A DNA stretch of 64,000 bases from Sphingobacteriales bacterium (GTDB lineage Bacteria; Bacteroidota; Bacteroidia; Chitinophagales; LD1). The notes under the pieces were generated by a model. It made no database searches and had not been told where the DNA came from. It worked only from the letters and a program-made list of their open reading frames with translations. A program made the position numbers and the translations under genes. Positions within the stretch are counted from its first letter, which is position 1. Each line of letters begins with the position of its first letter. The stretch spans positions 124,001 through 188,000 of the forward strand of contig JADFDM010000003.1 in assembly GCA_018262795.1 (NCBI GenBank), in the 5' to 3' direction. Positions 43,893-52,654 of the stretch are shown piece by piece.

Positions 43893-44629
43893 GTTCTGTG
43901 CCTTCTATCCTTAAAATATACAACCGCTTTTTTTCATCTGACAAGGAGCTTGCGAATTACATAAAAGGGATTACCGGCATTACCCCTAAACGGCTGAATT
44001 TGTTTAAACAAGTATTTCAACACCGCTCTAAATTTATTGAGCCGGAGGAGAATAATGAACGGTTAGAATTGTTAGGGGATTCTATTTTAGATGCTATTGT
44101 GTGCGAATATCTTTACAAAAAGTATCCCTATAAAGAAGAAGGCTTTATAACAGAGTTGCGCTCTAAAATTGTGAATCGAAAATCACTGAACGAAGTGGGC
44201 AACCGCTTAGGCTTAGTAGAGAAATTGAAGTACAACCGCAAAAGTATGAATGATGTGAGTCGCGATTTGGCGGGAAATACTTTTGAAGCATTGGTAGGAG
44301 CCGTGTACATTGATTCAGGATTTTTGTGCACCCGAACATTTTTACAAAAACGAATTCTGCGGAATTTGATTGATGTAGATATGCTGGAAGAAACGAACAC
44401 CGATTTTAAGAGCCGTATTTATCATTATGTGCAGCGCGAAGGAAAGAGTATACACTTTAAAGTAGCCGAAGAGAGGAGCCGAAATGGGAGAGCTTACTTC
44501 ACTATCCACCTCGAAATAAGCGGAAAGTTTGTTGCCTGCGGAGAGGGCTTCAGTAAGAAAATTGCGGAACAGAATGCTTCCATGAATGCAATCAACGAAT
44601 TACATCTCGATGATAAAATGGAGAGTTAA
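43889..44629 (+). CDS. rnc: Ribonuclease III
   Basis: About 246 residues. The most upstream start is a TTG at 43889 that overlaps the fabF stop; a GTG at 43898 is also possible. The RNase III signature NNERLELLGDSILDAIV with its catalytic acidic residues is at residues ~58-72, the second site is DLAGNTFEALVGAVYIDSG, and the C-terminal double-stranded-RNA-binding domain is visible (DFKSRIYHYVQREGK, SKKIAEQNASMNAINEL). It cuts double-stranded RNA in rRNA and mRNA maturation. It is the last gene of the cluster and ends 2 bp from the convergent adaptor gene. Confidence 0.96.
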   Translation: MSSVPSILKIYNRFFSSDKELANYIKGITGITPKRLNLFKQVFQHRSKFIEPEENNERLELLGDSILDAIVCEYLYKKYPYKEEGFITELRSKIVNRKSLNEVGNRLGLVEKLKYNRKSMNDVSRDLAGNTFEALVGAVYIDSGFLCTRTFLQKRILRNLIDVDMLEETNTDFKSRIYHYVQREGKSIHFKVAEERSRNGRAYFTIHLEISGKFVACGEGFSKKIAEQNASMNAINELHLDDKMES

Positions 44630-44631
44630 CA

Positions 44632-46002
44632 CTACTCCGGCTTCATATCTTTAAACAGATCTTTCTCGTCCACCACTTTCACGGCATCGCCATCCGTCAA
44701 CGTTTTTGAAATCAGTTTGAAAGGTGCTTTTACGACTGCTTCTCCCTCTTTCAAGCCGGATACAATTTCGATATAGCTGGCATCCTGAATGCCGGTGCTT
44801 ACCACTCGGGCCACCGCTTTATCCTTCTCCACCACAAACACAATCTCTTTTAGCTCGGTCTTATCAGTGGTCACGGTTTTTTTCTTCGCTTGTTCAGATT
44901 TAGCATAGTCTTCATCCTCCTGCTTAATATCTTTTTTCTCGCGGGTAGTCACCGACTGAATTGGAACCGTCAACACATTATCTCTCGACTCTGTTTTAAT
45001 ATCTACCGTGGTGGACATGCCCGGGCGAAAAGGAAATTTCTTGCCTAATTCCGGGTGAATTAAATCAGCATAAGAATCTTTGAGCAAGCGAATCTTCACC
45101 GTAAAATTAGTGGCCTGCGAAGTGCTGATGACTTGATTAATGGTGTTAGTGGCCGAATAGGAAACTTCAGAAACGATACCTTTAAATTTACGCTTCACAT
45201 AGGCATCTACTTCTATATCGGCAGTGTCGCCCAGTGAAATGCGCAGCACATCATTTTCATTTACGTCCACTTCGGCCTGCATATTTTCTAAATCGGCAAT
45301 ACGGATAATTTCAGTTCCCGCCATCTGCGCGGTACCTACTACTCGCTCCCCCAGTTTTACATTCACGAGCGAAATAGTGCCGCTGATGGGCGCATAAATT
45401 TTTGTTTTCAGCAAGTTGTCCTGCGCTTGTTTCATTTGCGCTTCGGCACTCTTTACACTAAACGAAGCGGCATTCACCTGCTCTGTGGCCATTTGAAAAT
45501 TGGCTTGAGCTTGATCGAGCTGCAACTTGGCCGCTTCAAACTCTGCATCGGAAATCACCTTGCCGTCATGCAGTTGTTTGTTCCGGTCAAAATTTCTCTG
45601 CGCATTATCTTGAGCCGCTTGCGCTTGAATGGCCGTTGCTTTTGAACTGGCCAAATTTGCTCTGAACTGATTCACGCTCGCATCGGCTTGAGTGACCACC
45701 GCTTCGTAAATGGACGGATTCACCACCGCCAACAACTGTCCGCGTTTTACAGAGTCGCCTTCCTTTACGTTTAGCTGAATTACTTCGCCCGATACTTCAG
45801 AACTCAACTTCACTTCAGTATGTGGGTTTATTTTTCCACTGGCAGTTACAGTTTCTATAAGGGAGCGTTTGGCCACTTTGTCAATGGCTACTTGAAGGGT
45901 CTCTCCTTTGCCAATCCATCCTTTTTTCTTCCCTACCACTGCTACTATCAATAGAACGGCCAGCACTGATACCGAAATCCATATTATACGATTGCTTTTC
46001 AT
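44632..46002 (-). CDS. Periplasmic adaptor (membrane fusion) protein of an efflux system
   Basis: A 456-residue HlyD/MacA-type adaptor with an N-terminal membrane anchor (IIWISVSVLAVLLIVAVVG). The lipoyl-like half motifs are GKINPHTEVKLSSEVSGEVI and KIYAPISGTISLVNVKLGERV, separated by a long coiled-coil hairpin (residues ~95-190: Ala/Gln-rich, AAKLQLDQAQANFQMATEQV). The beta-barrel part (LENMQAEVDVNENDVLRI) and the membrane-proximal domain (FRPGMSTTVDIKTE) follow; a Lys/Glu-rich insert lies near residue 365. It lies 19 bp after the TolC gene, so the two are one operon. The inner-membrane pump that should complete the tripartite exporter is not next to it. Confidence 0.92.
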   Translation of the reverse strand: MKSNRIIWISVSVLAVLLIVAVVGKKKGWIGKGETLQVAIDKVAKRSLIETVTASGKINPHTEVKLSSEVSGEVIQLNVKEGDSVKRGQLLAVVNPSIYEAVVTQADASVNQFRANLASSKATAIQAQAAQDNAQRNFDRNKQLHDGKVISDAEFEAAKLQLDQAQANFQMATEQVNAASFSVKSAEAQMKQAQDNLLKTKIYAPISGTISLVNVKLGERVVGTAQMAGTEIIRIADLENMQAEVDVNENDVLRISLGDTADIEVDAYVKRKFKGIVSEVSYSATNTINQVISTSQATNFTVKIRLLKDSYADLIHPELGKKFPFRPGMSTTVDIKTESRDNVLTVPIQSVTTREKKDIKQEDEDYAKSEQAKKKTVTTDKTELKEIVFVVEKDKAVARVVSTGIQDASYIEIVSGLKEGEAVVKAPFKLISKTLTDGDAVKVVDEKDLFKDMKPE

Positions 46003-46021
46003 CTGAAATTTATTTTGTGGT

Positions 46022-47389
46022 TTACGGGTTTAGGGTAATAGGCTTGCCTTGATAAAAGTCGAGCACTTTTAAGCGAAACACGTAAGTGTATTTATTTTTA
46101 ATCATGTCGCTTTCGGCCGTAGCCAAATTGTTTTTGGCAGTCTGATAATCGAGATTGGAAGAAGCCCCTGCGGTGAATCGCTTCTCCTGCGCATCAAAAG
46201 CCCGCTTGGCAGCATCAAAACTTTTTTTGCTGGAAAGATAAGACTCAGCCGCTGCTCGTGCGCTGGCATCTGCTTCATAAATCGTTTGCATCAAGGAGTT
46301 CTTGGAACTTTCTAATTGCAGCTTCGAGTTTTCGTATTGAATTTTTGCATTCTGAATATTGGTAACCCTTTGCCAACGGCTAAAAATAGGGATGCCTAAG
46401 GTGAACGAAACACTTTTTCGGAATTGATCAGTAAACTGCTTGTGTAAAGGGATTACCAAATAATCATTCACCATGGTGTCTAACTGCTTTTGCTGATTCG
46501 TGTAATAGTCGTACAAACTGGCCGATACGGTAATGGTAGGGCTGAGTGCCCCCGCAGCAATTTTACGGCTGAACTCTGCACTTCTCATTCTTGCCATTGC
46601 TGCTTTGATGGAGGGTTGTGTAAGTACGGCTGTATTGTATGTGCTCAGTGCCATTGATTCGCTCATGTTATCGGTGACCTCACTTTGCAGTTCAGGGATC
46701 ACTGGTTCAAATACTTCTTCGGGTTTCAGTTGCAGCAAAAGGCGCAGTGCCAACACGGCTAAATCGTACCCGTTTTTAGCATTGGTGATAGTTGATTCAT
46801 CACGAGCTAACTGTGCTTGCATATCCAGCAAATTAGTTTCCGGCAACATTCCCGCTTTCACTCGCTGCTCTATATTTTCTAATTGAGTTTCAGTCGTTTT
46901 CTTTTGATTTTGTGCCACCGCCAGCACTTCTTTATTGGTCATAATCTGCAAAAAGGCAGTGGTAATATTTAAGGTAACGGTGTTCTTCATGTCTTCCTGA
47001 TCATACTTAGCCGCTTCTAAATCTTGACGGCTCTTCATTATATTATGCACCTGTTGCAAGCCGGCAAATAGAGTAAGGTCTGAATTGATGCCGGTAGAGA
47101 AGGTCTGAGTGGTTTGATTCACTACCCGAAAAGCGGCTAAACTGAACTGCTGCCCGTTGGTAAAATCGTTGGTCACAAATCCATTAAGGGAGGGGAGTAA
47201 ATTCGTAAAACTTTGGGTGTAGTTGTTCTTATTCAACTGCTGATTCAGGGCGCTTTGCCTTACCTGAATATTGTTTTTCATGGCGTAATCAATACACCCT
47301 TCAAGGGTCCAGTTGGCGGGGCTTTGTGCTTGCAAAAACGGGCTGATAAAAAGTAAAAAACAGAAACTGATTGTACGCAACACTTTCAC
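46022..47389 (-). CDS. TolC family outer-membrane efflux protein
   Basis: A 455-residue protein with a signal peptide (ISFCFLLFISPFLQAQ) and two homologous outer-membrane efflux repeats: the first opens WTLEGCIDYAMKNNIQVRQS, the second TQPSIKAAMARMRSAEFSRK, each rich in long Ala/Gln/Asn-containing helices (DAKRAFDAQEKRFTAGASSN type). It should trimerise as the outer-membrane duct for the adaptor encoded 19 bp downstream. The partner transporter (RND or MacB-type ABC) is not in the window, so substrates are unknown. Confidence 0.93.
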   Translation of the reverse strand: MKVLRTISFCFLLFISPFLQAQSPANWTLEGCIDYAMKNNIQVRQSALNQQLNKNNYTQSFTNLLPSLNGFVTNDFTNGQQFSLAAFRVVNQTTQTFSTGINSDLTLFAGLQQVHNIMKSRQDLEAAKYDQEDMKNTVTLNITTAFLQIMTNKEVLAVAQNQKKTTETQLENIEQRVKAGMLPETNLLDMQAQLARDESTITNAKNGYDLAVLALRLLLQLKPEEVFEPVIPELQSEVTDNMSESMALSTYNTAVLTQPSIKAAMARMRSAEFSRKIAAGALSPTITVSASLYDYYTNQQKQLDTMVNDYLVIPLHKQFTDQFRKSVSFTLGIPIFSRWQRVTNIQNAKIQYENSKLQLESSKNSLMQTIYEADASARAAAESYLSSKKSFDAAKRAFDAQEKRFTAGASSNLDYQTAKNNLATAESDMIKNKYTYVFRLKVLDFYQGKPITLNP

Positions 47390-47437
47390 TGTAAAAATTT
47401 TGAAGCGCTAAAGTAAGAGAATTGGATAAATACAATT

Positions 47438-47968
47438 TTAATTCCACCCGAAATGCTGCTCAATCCGTTTCTTCTGCCCCAAGTGGTGCTTAAAATGAAG
47501 CGTGCACAACCGCACCCATTCGGCTGTATTGAGCCAACCCAGAAAAGGATGGCGGGTTTTTAGCGAGGCATCACTTTGCGGAATTCTTTTGATATAGTCA
47601 GAGGACAATCGCTTTACTTCCTCTAACTTTTCAATCAGTTGCTCTTTGCTTTCGGGCTGCCGGGGTTCTACGGCAATTTTATCGGGCATCTTTATTTTCA
47701 CCGTAGGCATTCGTCCTAATGTAAAAACTAACCAGCCATAAAAGTTCTTCCCTTTCCCTGATTCTGTTTTTTCATTGCTCAGGCAGCGTTCCGCATTTTT
47801 AAAAAAGAAGCCCTTGGCGCTCATCCAAAGGTGAATGCCCACTTGCCCCAAACTCCAACTATTTTCAGCCGGTTTCTGCAATAACTCTTCATAGCTGTGC
47901 TTATTGATTTCGCTGATCCAATAATCTATCATCAGATGAGTTTGCTTTTCGAGTTTTGCAGTGTCCAT
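47438..47968 (-). CDS. DinB family protein
   Basis: A 176-residue four-helix-bundle protein of the DinB/YfiT superfamily. Helix 1 (LEKQTHLMIDYWISEI) is followed by NSWSLGQVGIHLWMSAKGFF, which contributes the first metal-binding His, and the last helix (VRLCTLHFKHHLGQKKRIEQ) supplies the His pair expected for the three-His metal site. Such proteins act as metal-dependent thiol transferases or have unknown roles. It lies upstream of the TolC gene on the same strand, 48 bp away; the connection is likely incidental. Confidence 0.82.
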   Translation of the reverse strand: MDTAKLEKQTHLMIDYWISEINKHSYEELLQKPAENSWSLGQVGIHLWMSAKGFFFKNAERCLSNEKTESGKGKNFYGWLVFTLGRMPTVKIKMPDKIAVEPRQPESKEQLIEKLEEVKRLSSDYIKRIPQSDASLKTRHPFLGWLNTAEWVRLCTLHFKHHLGQKKRIEQHFGWN

Positions 47969-48038
47969 TCGCGAGTATTAAGGGAGCAAGATAAAGGATT
48001 AATGTCGTCCGATGGTTGGTAAAAATTATTTCTGAGAA

Positions 48039-48497
48039 TTAGCGGAACAAAGGGCGACTGTCAATGGGTGAAAATGACCAAGGGATAGAGGAGAGAATGA
48101 GTAATAAAGCAATCGTAAACCAAATGGCCATGGTGCGGAATTTCAGTGTGTCGGTAGGTTTTGATTTTGTAATGACGGAACCAATGGTGAGCACCACTAC
48201 TGCAAGAGCCATCGTAGTAATATGCTCCATGCCGAAGAAACGCGCCTGCCGCTGATGAACAGCCTCTTTAAAATGATGCAGAAAATAATCAACGATGGGA
48301 CTGATGGCATAAAGCCAAAGACCGAGCACTAACTGTATGTGAGCAATGATGACCGCCCCCAAGCGAACCGAATTGTCAAATTTTGTAAATGGTTTTTTCT
48401 GGAGCCAGCCCCGATACGCACGGTACAAGGCGAGCAAGAGAGAAAACAAGACTAACCAACGAAACCAGGAATGAGTAATTAAGAGGTAGTAATACAT
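48039..48497 (-). CDS. Four-helix membrane protein, cytochrome-b-like
   Basis: A 152-residue protein with four predicted membrane helices (FRWLVLFSLLLALYRAY, LGAVIIAHIQLVLGLWLYAI, MEHITTMALAVVVLTIGSVI, AIWFTIALLLILSSIPWSF). Histidines at HSWFRW, IIAHIQLVLG and GMEHITTMA lie within or at the ends of helices and could ligate haem, as in small b-type cytochrome families. There is no motif that proves this. It lies 9 bp from the Mpo1-like gene upstream, so the two are probably co-transcribed. Confidence 0.75.
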   Translation of the reverse strand: MYYYLLITHSWFRWLVLFSLLLALYRAYRGWLQKKPFTKFDNSVRLGAVIIAHIQLVLGLWLYAISPIVDYFLHHFKEAVHQRQARFFGMEHITTMALAVVVLTIGSVITKSKPTDTLKFRTMAIWFTIALLLILSSIPWSFSPIDSRPLFR

Positions 48498-48506
48498 GCC
48501 GCCCTT

Positions 48507-48866
48507 TTACTTCCATTTATTTTCCAAGCCTAAAATCTTATGTGCCTCCTCTACTTTGCGGTTTATTTGCCCGGTGAGGATATGAAAGAACATCACAAAA
48601 TCGGAGCCGAGACTATAGAACGGATATTTGAAGGTGGCAGGTCGGTTCTTCTCCACTATAAAATGACCAAACCAAGCAAAACCATAGCCACACACCGGGA
48701 TAATGGCCAACAACCAGCCCTTGCCGGTTACCAGTAGGGCAATGAAGCAGGCAATCACCAAAGAGGTGCCGATAAAATGTAGTGCGCGATTGAGCGGGCG
48801 CGCATGTTCGGTGAGATAATAAGGATAGAAACTCCAGAAACTGTTGTACTCTCTTTCGCTGCTCAT
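48507..48866 (-). CDS. Mpo1-like (DUF962) family membrane protein
   Basis: A 119-residue protein that matches DUF962/Mpo1: FWSFYPYYLTEHARPLNRAL with the conserved His, LHFIGTSLVIACFIALL, and the second His region YGFAWFGHFIVEKNRPATFK ending in KYPFYSLGSDFVMF. Two to three membrane helices are predicted. The yeast homologue is an Fe2+-dependent dioxygenase acting on 2-hydroxy fatty acids; the bacterial substrate is not established. It forms a tight pair with the downstream cytochrome-b-like gene. Confidence 0.88.
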   Translation of the reverse strand: MSSEREYNSFWSFYPYYLTEHARPLNRALHFIGTSLVIACFIALLVTGKGWLLAIIPVCGYGFAWFGHFIVEKNRPATFKYPFYSLGSDFVMFFHILTGQINRKVEEAHKILGLENKWK

Positions 48867-48983
48867 GTCTGTTTTATTTTAAGTCGCAAATTAAACACCC
48901 GTTCTCAATATTCTAAATACTGCACTGTTGATAGTTGTCGGTGGTGAGTACGGAATAAGTGATGCGTTGGCGGCAGGTCTTAG

Positions 48984-51900
48984 TTAAGAAACAACTCCTT
49001 TATACTCTTTCACTTCCTTGAGGCAGGCTTCTGCTTCTTTCATTTTTCGTATCCCTTCGAAGGTGAGCACTAAAAAACGTTCCGTTTCGCGGAGATAGAT
49101 TCCCTGGCGACCTAACTGCACATAATCCAATATTTTATTGAACACCGATGAAGAATAGAAAGTGGAATCTTTATTCGCCACAAAATAGCAGCGCAACGTT
49201 TTTCCCTTCAGGATAATTTGCTCCATACCTAAGCCGGTGGCAATCCATTTTAAGCGCATAGCATCAAAGAGCTCAAACACCGGTGCAGGCACTTCACCAA
49301 AGCGGTCGCTCAGTTGCTCTTCAAACTGTTTCAGGCCGGCTTCCTCTTTTATTTCGTTGAGGTCGCGATACAGCAACATGCGCTCAGTGGTATTGCTCAC
49401 ATACTCGCTCGGTATCAGCATTTCAAGGTCGGTTTCTATAGCGCAGTCGCGCACAAAGTCGTGGGTGCGCTCCAACTCTTCTTTATATAAATCCTTGAAG
49501 TCACTTTCTTTTAATTCCCGAACTGCTTCGTCCAGAATTTTCTGATACACATCATAGCCAATCTCGGCAATAAAGCCGCTTTGTTCTCCTCCCAACATAT
49601 TCCCTGCACCACGGATGTCCATATCGCGCATGGCTATATTGAAACCACTGCCCAGTTCACTAAACTCTTCAATGGTTTTGAGGCGTTGGCGGCTTTCATT
49701 GGTCAGCGTGCTTAAAGGGGGGGCAAACAGATAGCAGAACGCATGTTTGTTGCTGCGACCCACTCGCCCTCGCAACTGGTGCAGGTCGCTCAGGCCAAAC
49801 TGATGCGCATTATTAATGATGATGGTGTTGGCATTCGGAATGTCAATACCACTCTCGATAATGTTGGTGGAAAGCAGCACATCATATTCGCGGTTGATAA
49901 ATTTCATAATCACTTCCTCCAGATGGTCGCCTTCCATTTGTCCGTGCGCCACGCCTATCTCTACATTCGGTACAATTTTCAACAACATCTCCTTCACTTC
50001 ACCGATGTCGCGCACTCGGTTGTGTATAAAAAACACCTGTCCTCCGCGATACACTTCGTATTCAATAGCTTCGCGAATCAAGTCGGGATCTAAGGGATGC
50101 ACTTCGGTAGTAATGGGTTGGCGGTTCGGGGGCGGAGTGTTGATGAGGCTGAGGTCGCGCGCACCCATCAGCGAAAAAGAAAGTGTTCGCGGAATGGGGG
50201 TGGCGGTGAGGGTAAGGGAATCCACATTAGCGCGGAGGTTTTTCAGTGTCTCCTTAGTGCCTACCCCGAATTTCTGTTCTTCATCCACGATCAGTAATCC
50301 GAGATCTTTAAACTTCACATTCTTCCCGACCAAACCATGCGTGCCGATGATGATGTTTGTTTTTCCCTCGGCTAATCGCTGCATAGTTTCCTTTCGTTCT
50401 TTCCCCGATTTAAAACGATTGACGTAATCTATCTCTACCGGAAAGTCACTCAATCGCTCTTTAAAAGTTTTGTAATGCTGCATCACCAGAATGGTAGTAG
50501 GGGCCAGCATAGCTACCTGCTTACCATCACACGCGGCTTTAAAGGCTGCGCGAACAGCCACCTCCGTTTTGCCGAAACCCACATCGCCACACACCAAGCG
50601 ATCCATGGGCGAAAGCTGCTCCATATCGTGCTTCACATCCTCGGTGGCTTTGGCTTGGTCGGGGGTATCCTCATACATAAAACTGGCCTCGAGTTCGTTC
50701 TGCAAATAGCTGTCGTGCGTGTAGGCATATCCCTTCGCAGCTTTGCGTTTGGCATACAACTGAATGAGATCAAAAGCCAATTCCTTAATTCGCTTTTTAG
50801 TTTTCTTTTTCAGGTTGCCCCAGGTTTCAGTGCCTAACTTGTTTACCCGCGGGCCTTCGCCCTCCTTGCCTACATACTTTGAAATTTTGTGGAGGCTTTG
50901 AATGCCCACATACAGAATATCGTTGCCGGCATAAATCAAGCGCACGGCTTCCTGTGTTTGGCCACCCACTTCAATTTTTTCGAGGCCGCTGAACACGCCT
51001 ACTCCGTGGTCAATGTGTGTCACGTAATCACCGGGCTTTAATTCGCGAAGCGTTTTAAGCAGCAAGGCCTTATCGCGACTGAAACCCTGGCGCAGATTAT
51101 ACTTGTGATAGCGATTGAAAATCTGATGGTCGGTGTAGCAGGCAATTTTTAATTCGTCATCTATAAAGCCTTGATGAATACCTGCGGGCAGGGCGGTCCA
51201 CCGAACTCTTGACTCCTCTCCGTGGGAGAGAAGGGAACCATCTTCCGCCACATTATTTTTATTCTTCTCGATAGATGAAGATGCCCGAAGAGCAGAGGAA
51301 GCGTTTTGCTGAAGATCTTCAAAAATGGCGTAGAAGCGCTCTATCTGTTTGGGGTTTTCGGCCAAAATAAAATTGGTGTAACCGTTTGCCGTGTTTTCAT
51401 TTAGGTTGCGAATGAGCAGTTCAAAGTTTTTGTTGAAAGAAGGCTGTGGCTTAGCCTGAAAGCGGATGGTCTCTTCGGCCTTGAAGAAGGAATTGCGGCC
51501 AAATTCAATCACGCGAAAGGGGGCAATGCCTTTGAGAAATTCGGCTGTGGATAGAAACACGTCTTCTACTTCGCCCTCAAGCAGTGGATGATGAGGATGC
51601 TCCAGCCGTTTCTTTTTTATATCGGGTTGTATCTTCTTGGCTTTGGCGATGGCCGACTCAAAAGCATCGGTAAGCATTTGCATATCCTTGATCCAAATCA
51701 CGGTGTTAGATGAAAAGACATCGAGCACAGAGGTTTTTTTATCGTTGCTAAAGTGTGTTTGGATGTTGGGCACAATGGTAACGCTCGCAATTTTTTTGAC
51801 CGATAGCTGAGTCACCGGGTCGAAGGTGCGGATGCTTTCTATTTCTTCATCAAATAATTCTACGCGATAGGGATATTCATTGCCGAAGGAATAGATGTCA

Positions 51901-52460
51901 ATGATGTCGCCACGAATGCTGAACTGTCCGGGTTCGTACACGAAATCAACTCGCTCAAATTCAAAATCAACCAGCAGGTCAATCATAAAGTCCACGTCTA
52001 ACTTTTCGTTGACCTGTAGGCGAAGAGTTTGTTCGTTCAGCACTTCTTGCTTCACCACTTTTTCAAACATTGCCTCGGGATAACTCACCGCCATTTCGGC
52101 TCGCGAAGTAGGATTGCTGAGACGGTTCACGGTTTCGGTGCGCAGCAGCACGTTGTTGTTGTTCACTTCGCTAAAATCTTGCGGACGCTTAAAGGAATCG
52201 GGGAAGAAAAAAATATCTTTTCCCTGAAGCAGATTCTTGAGGTTGTTCTGAAAGTAAGCCGCCTCTTCTTTATCGCTGAGAAGGAAGAAGTGATTGAACG
52301 GTGTTTGTTTGAAAATGGCGGAGGCCACAAAAGCATCCTGCGAGCCGATGAGGCCGCCCAAATGAATATCGCGAGTGCTGTCGCCTTTGTTTAGCAGTTC
52401 GGCCAATTGCTTTACCGATGGGCTGTCGGTGTATAGTTTCAGTAAATCTTCTAAGGTCAT
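48984..52460 (-). CDS. mfd: Transcription-repair coupling factor
   Basis: An 1158-residue protein with the full Mfd layout: UvrB-like N-terminal domains, RNA-polymerase-interacting CarD-like domain (LKPGDYVTHIDHGVGVFSGL), RecG-like translocase with Walker A (VCGDVGFGKTEVAVRAAFKA), DEEQ box (LLIVDEEQKFGVG), TATPIPRTL, QLRGRVGRS, and the C-terminal TRCF domain. It removes stalled RNA polymerase at lesions and recruits UvrA. Residues ~391-427 carry an unusual Ser/Asn/Glu-rich insertion between FYAIFEDL and IHQGFIDDELKIACY, where homologues have only a short linker; see the repeat entry at 51185-51290. Single gene. Confidence 0.96.
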   Translation of the reverse strand: MTLEDLLKLYTDSPSVKQLAELLNKGDSTRDIHLGGLIGSQDAFVASAIFKQTPFNHFFLLSDKEEAAYFQNNLKNLLQGKDIFFFPDSFKRPQDFSEVNNNNVLLRTETVNRLSNPTSRAEMAVSYPEAMFEKVVKQEVLNEQTLRLQVNEKLDVDFMIDLLVDFEFERVDFVYEPGQFSIRGDIIDIYSFGNEYPYRVELFDEEIESIRTFDPVTQLSVKKIASVTIVPNIQTHFSNDKKTSVLDVFSSNTVIWIKDMQMLTDAFESAIAKAKKIQPDIKKKRLEHPHHPLLEGEVEDVFLSTAEFLKGIAPFRVIEFGRNSFFKAEETIRFQAKPQPSFNKNFELLIRNLNENTANGYTNFILAENPKQIERFYAIFEDLQQNASSALRASSSIEKNKNNVAEDGSLLSHGEESRVRWTALPAGIHQGFIDDELKIACYTDHQIFNRYHKYNLRQGFSRDKALLLKTLRELKPGDYVTHIDHGVGVFSGLEKIEVGGQTQEAVRLIYAGNDILYVGIQSLHKISKYVGKEGEGPRVNKLGTETWGNLKKKTKKRIKELAFDLIQLYAKRKAAKGYAYTHDSYLQNELEASFMYEDTPDQAKATEDVKHDMEQLSPMDRLVCGDVGFGKTEVAVRAAFKAACDGKQVAMLAPTTILVMQHYKTFKERLSDFPVEIDYVNRFKSGKERKETMQRLAEGKTNIIIGTHGLVGKNVKFKDLGLLIVDEEQKFGVGTKETLKNLRANVDSLTLTATPIPRTLSFSLMGARDLSLINTPPPNRQPITTEVHPLDPDLIREAIEYEVYRGGQVFFIHNRVRDIGEVKEMLLKIVPNVEIGVAHGQMEGDHLEEVIMKFINREYDVLLSTNIIESGIDIPNANTIIINNAHQFGLSDLHQLRGRVGRSNKHAFCYLFAPPLSTLTNESRQRLKTIEEFSELGSGFNIAMRDMDIRGAGNMLGGEQSGFIAEIGYDVYQKILDEAVRELKESDFKDLYKEELERTHDFVRDCAIETDLEMLIPSEYVSNTTERMLLYRDLNEIKEEAGLKQFEEQLSDRFGEVPAPVFELFDAMRLKWIATGLGMEQIILKGKTLRCYFVANKDSTFYSSSVFNKILDYVQLGRQGIYLRETERFLVLTFEGIRKMKEAEACLKEVKEYKGVVS
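51185..51290. repeat. In-frame palindrome-bearing insertion inside mfd
   Basis: This stretch encodes the non-conserved Mfd residues ~391-427. Its DNA contains a CTCTCC-GTG-GGAGAG hairpin (51215-51229) in a context (CCATCTTCCGCCAC) that looks like a dispersed genomic repeat and not like coding sequence evolved in place. The frame is kept through the insertion. I found no second copy within the window. Confidence 0.5.
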
Positions 52461-52473
52461 AAAAACAGATGAT

Positions 52474-52496
52474 CCCCGATAGAGTCGCTATCGGGG
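52474..52496. repeat. Palindrome between mfd and the S8 protease gene
   Basis: CCCCGATAG (52474-52482) and CTATCGGGG (52488-52496) with loop AGTCG. It lies 13 bp upstream of the mfd ATG (in its leader) and 158 bp before the plus-strand gene at 52655. No U tract follows on either strand, so it looks more like a dispersed palindrome than a terminator. Confidence 0.55.
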
Positions 52497-52654
52497 TTTA
52501 AATTTGTGGGGGCGAATATAAAGATTGAAGATTTCAATTTTGAGGGCTTGCTGATTTTTGCTTTCGCTGGACATTTGTACCAACCCTTATAAAAAAAATT
52601 TACAAGTCTCGTTAAAAGTCCTTAATTTCAAGTTTTAAACCTAAACCTCCCATT

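Noticed and set aside
49816-50427. A 203-codon open frame antisense to mfd
   Set aside because: Opposite the conserved translocase motifs of mfd; Ser/Arg-rich, no domain, no separate promoter.
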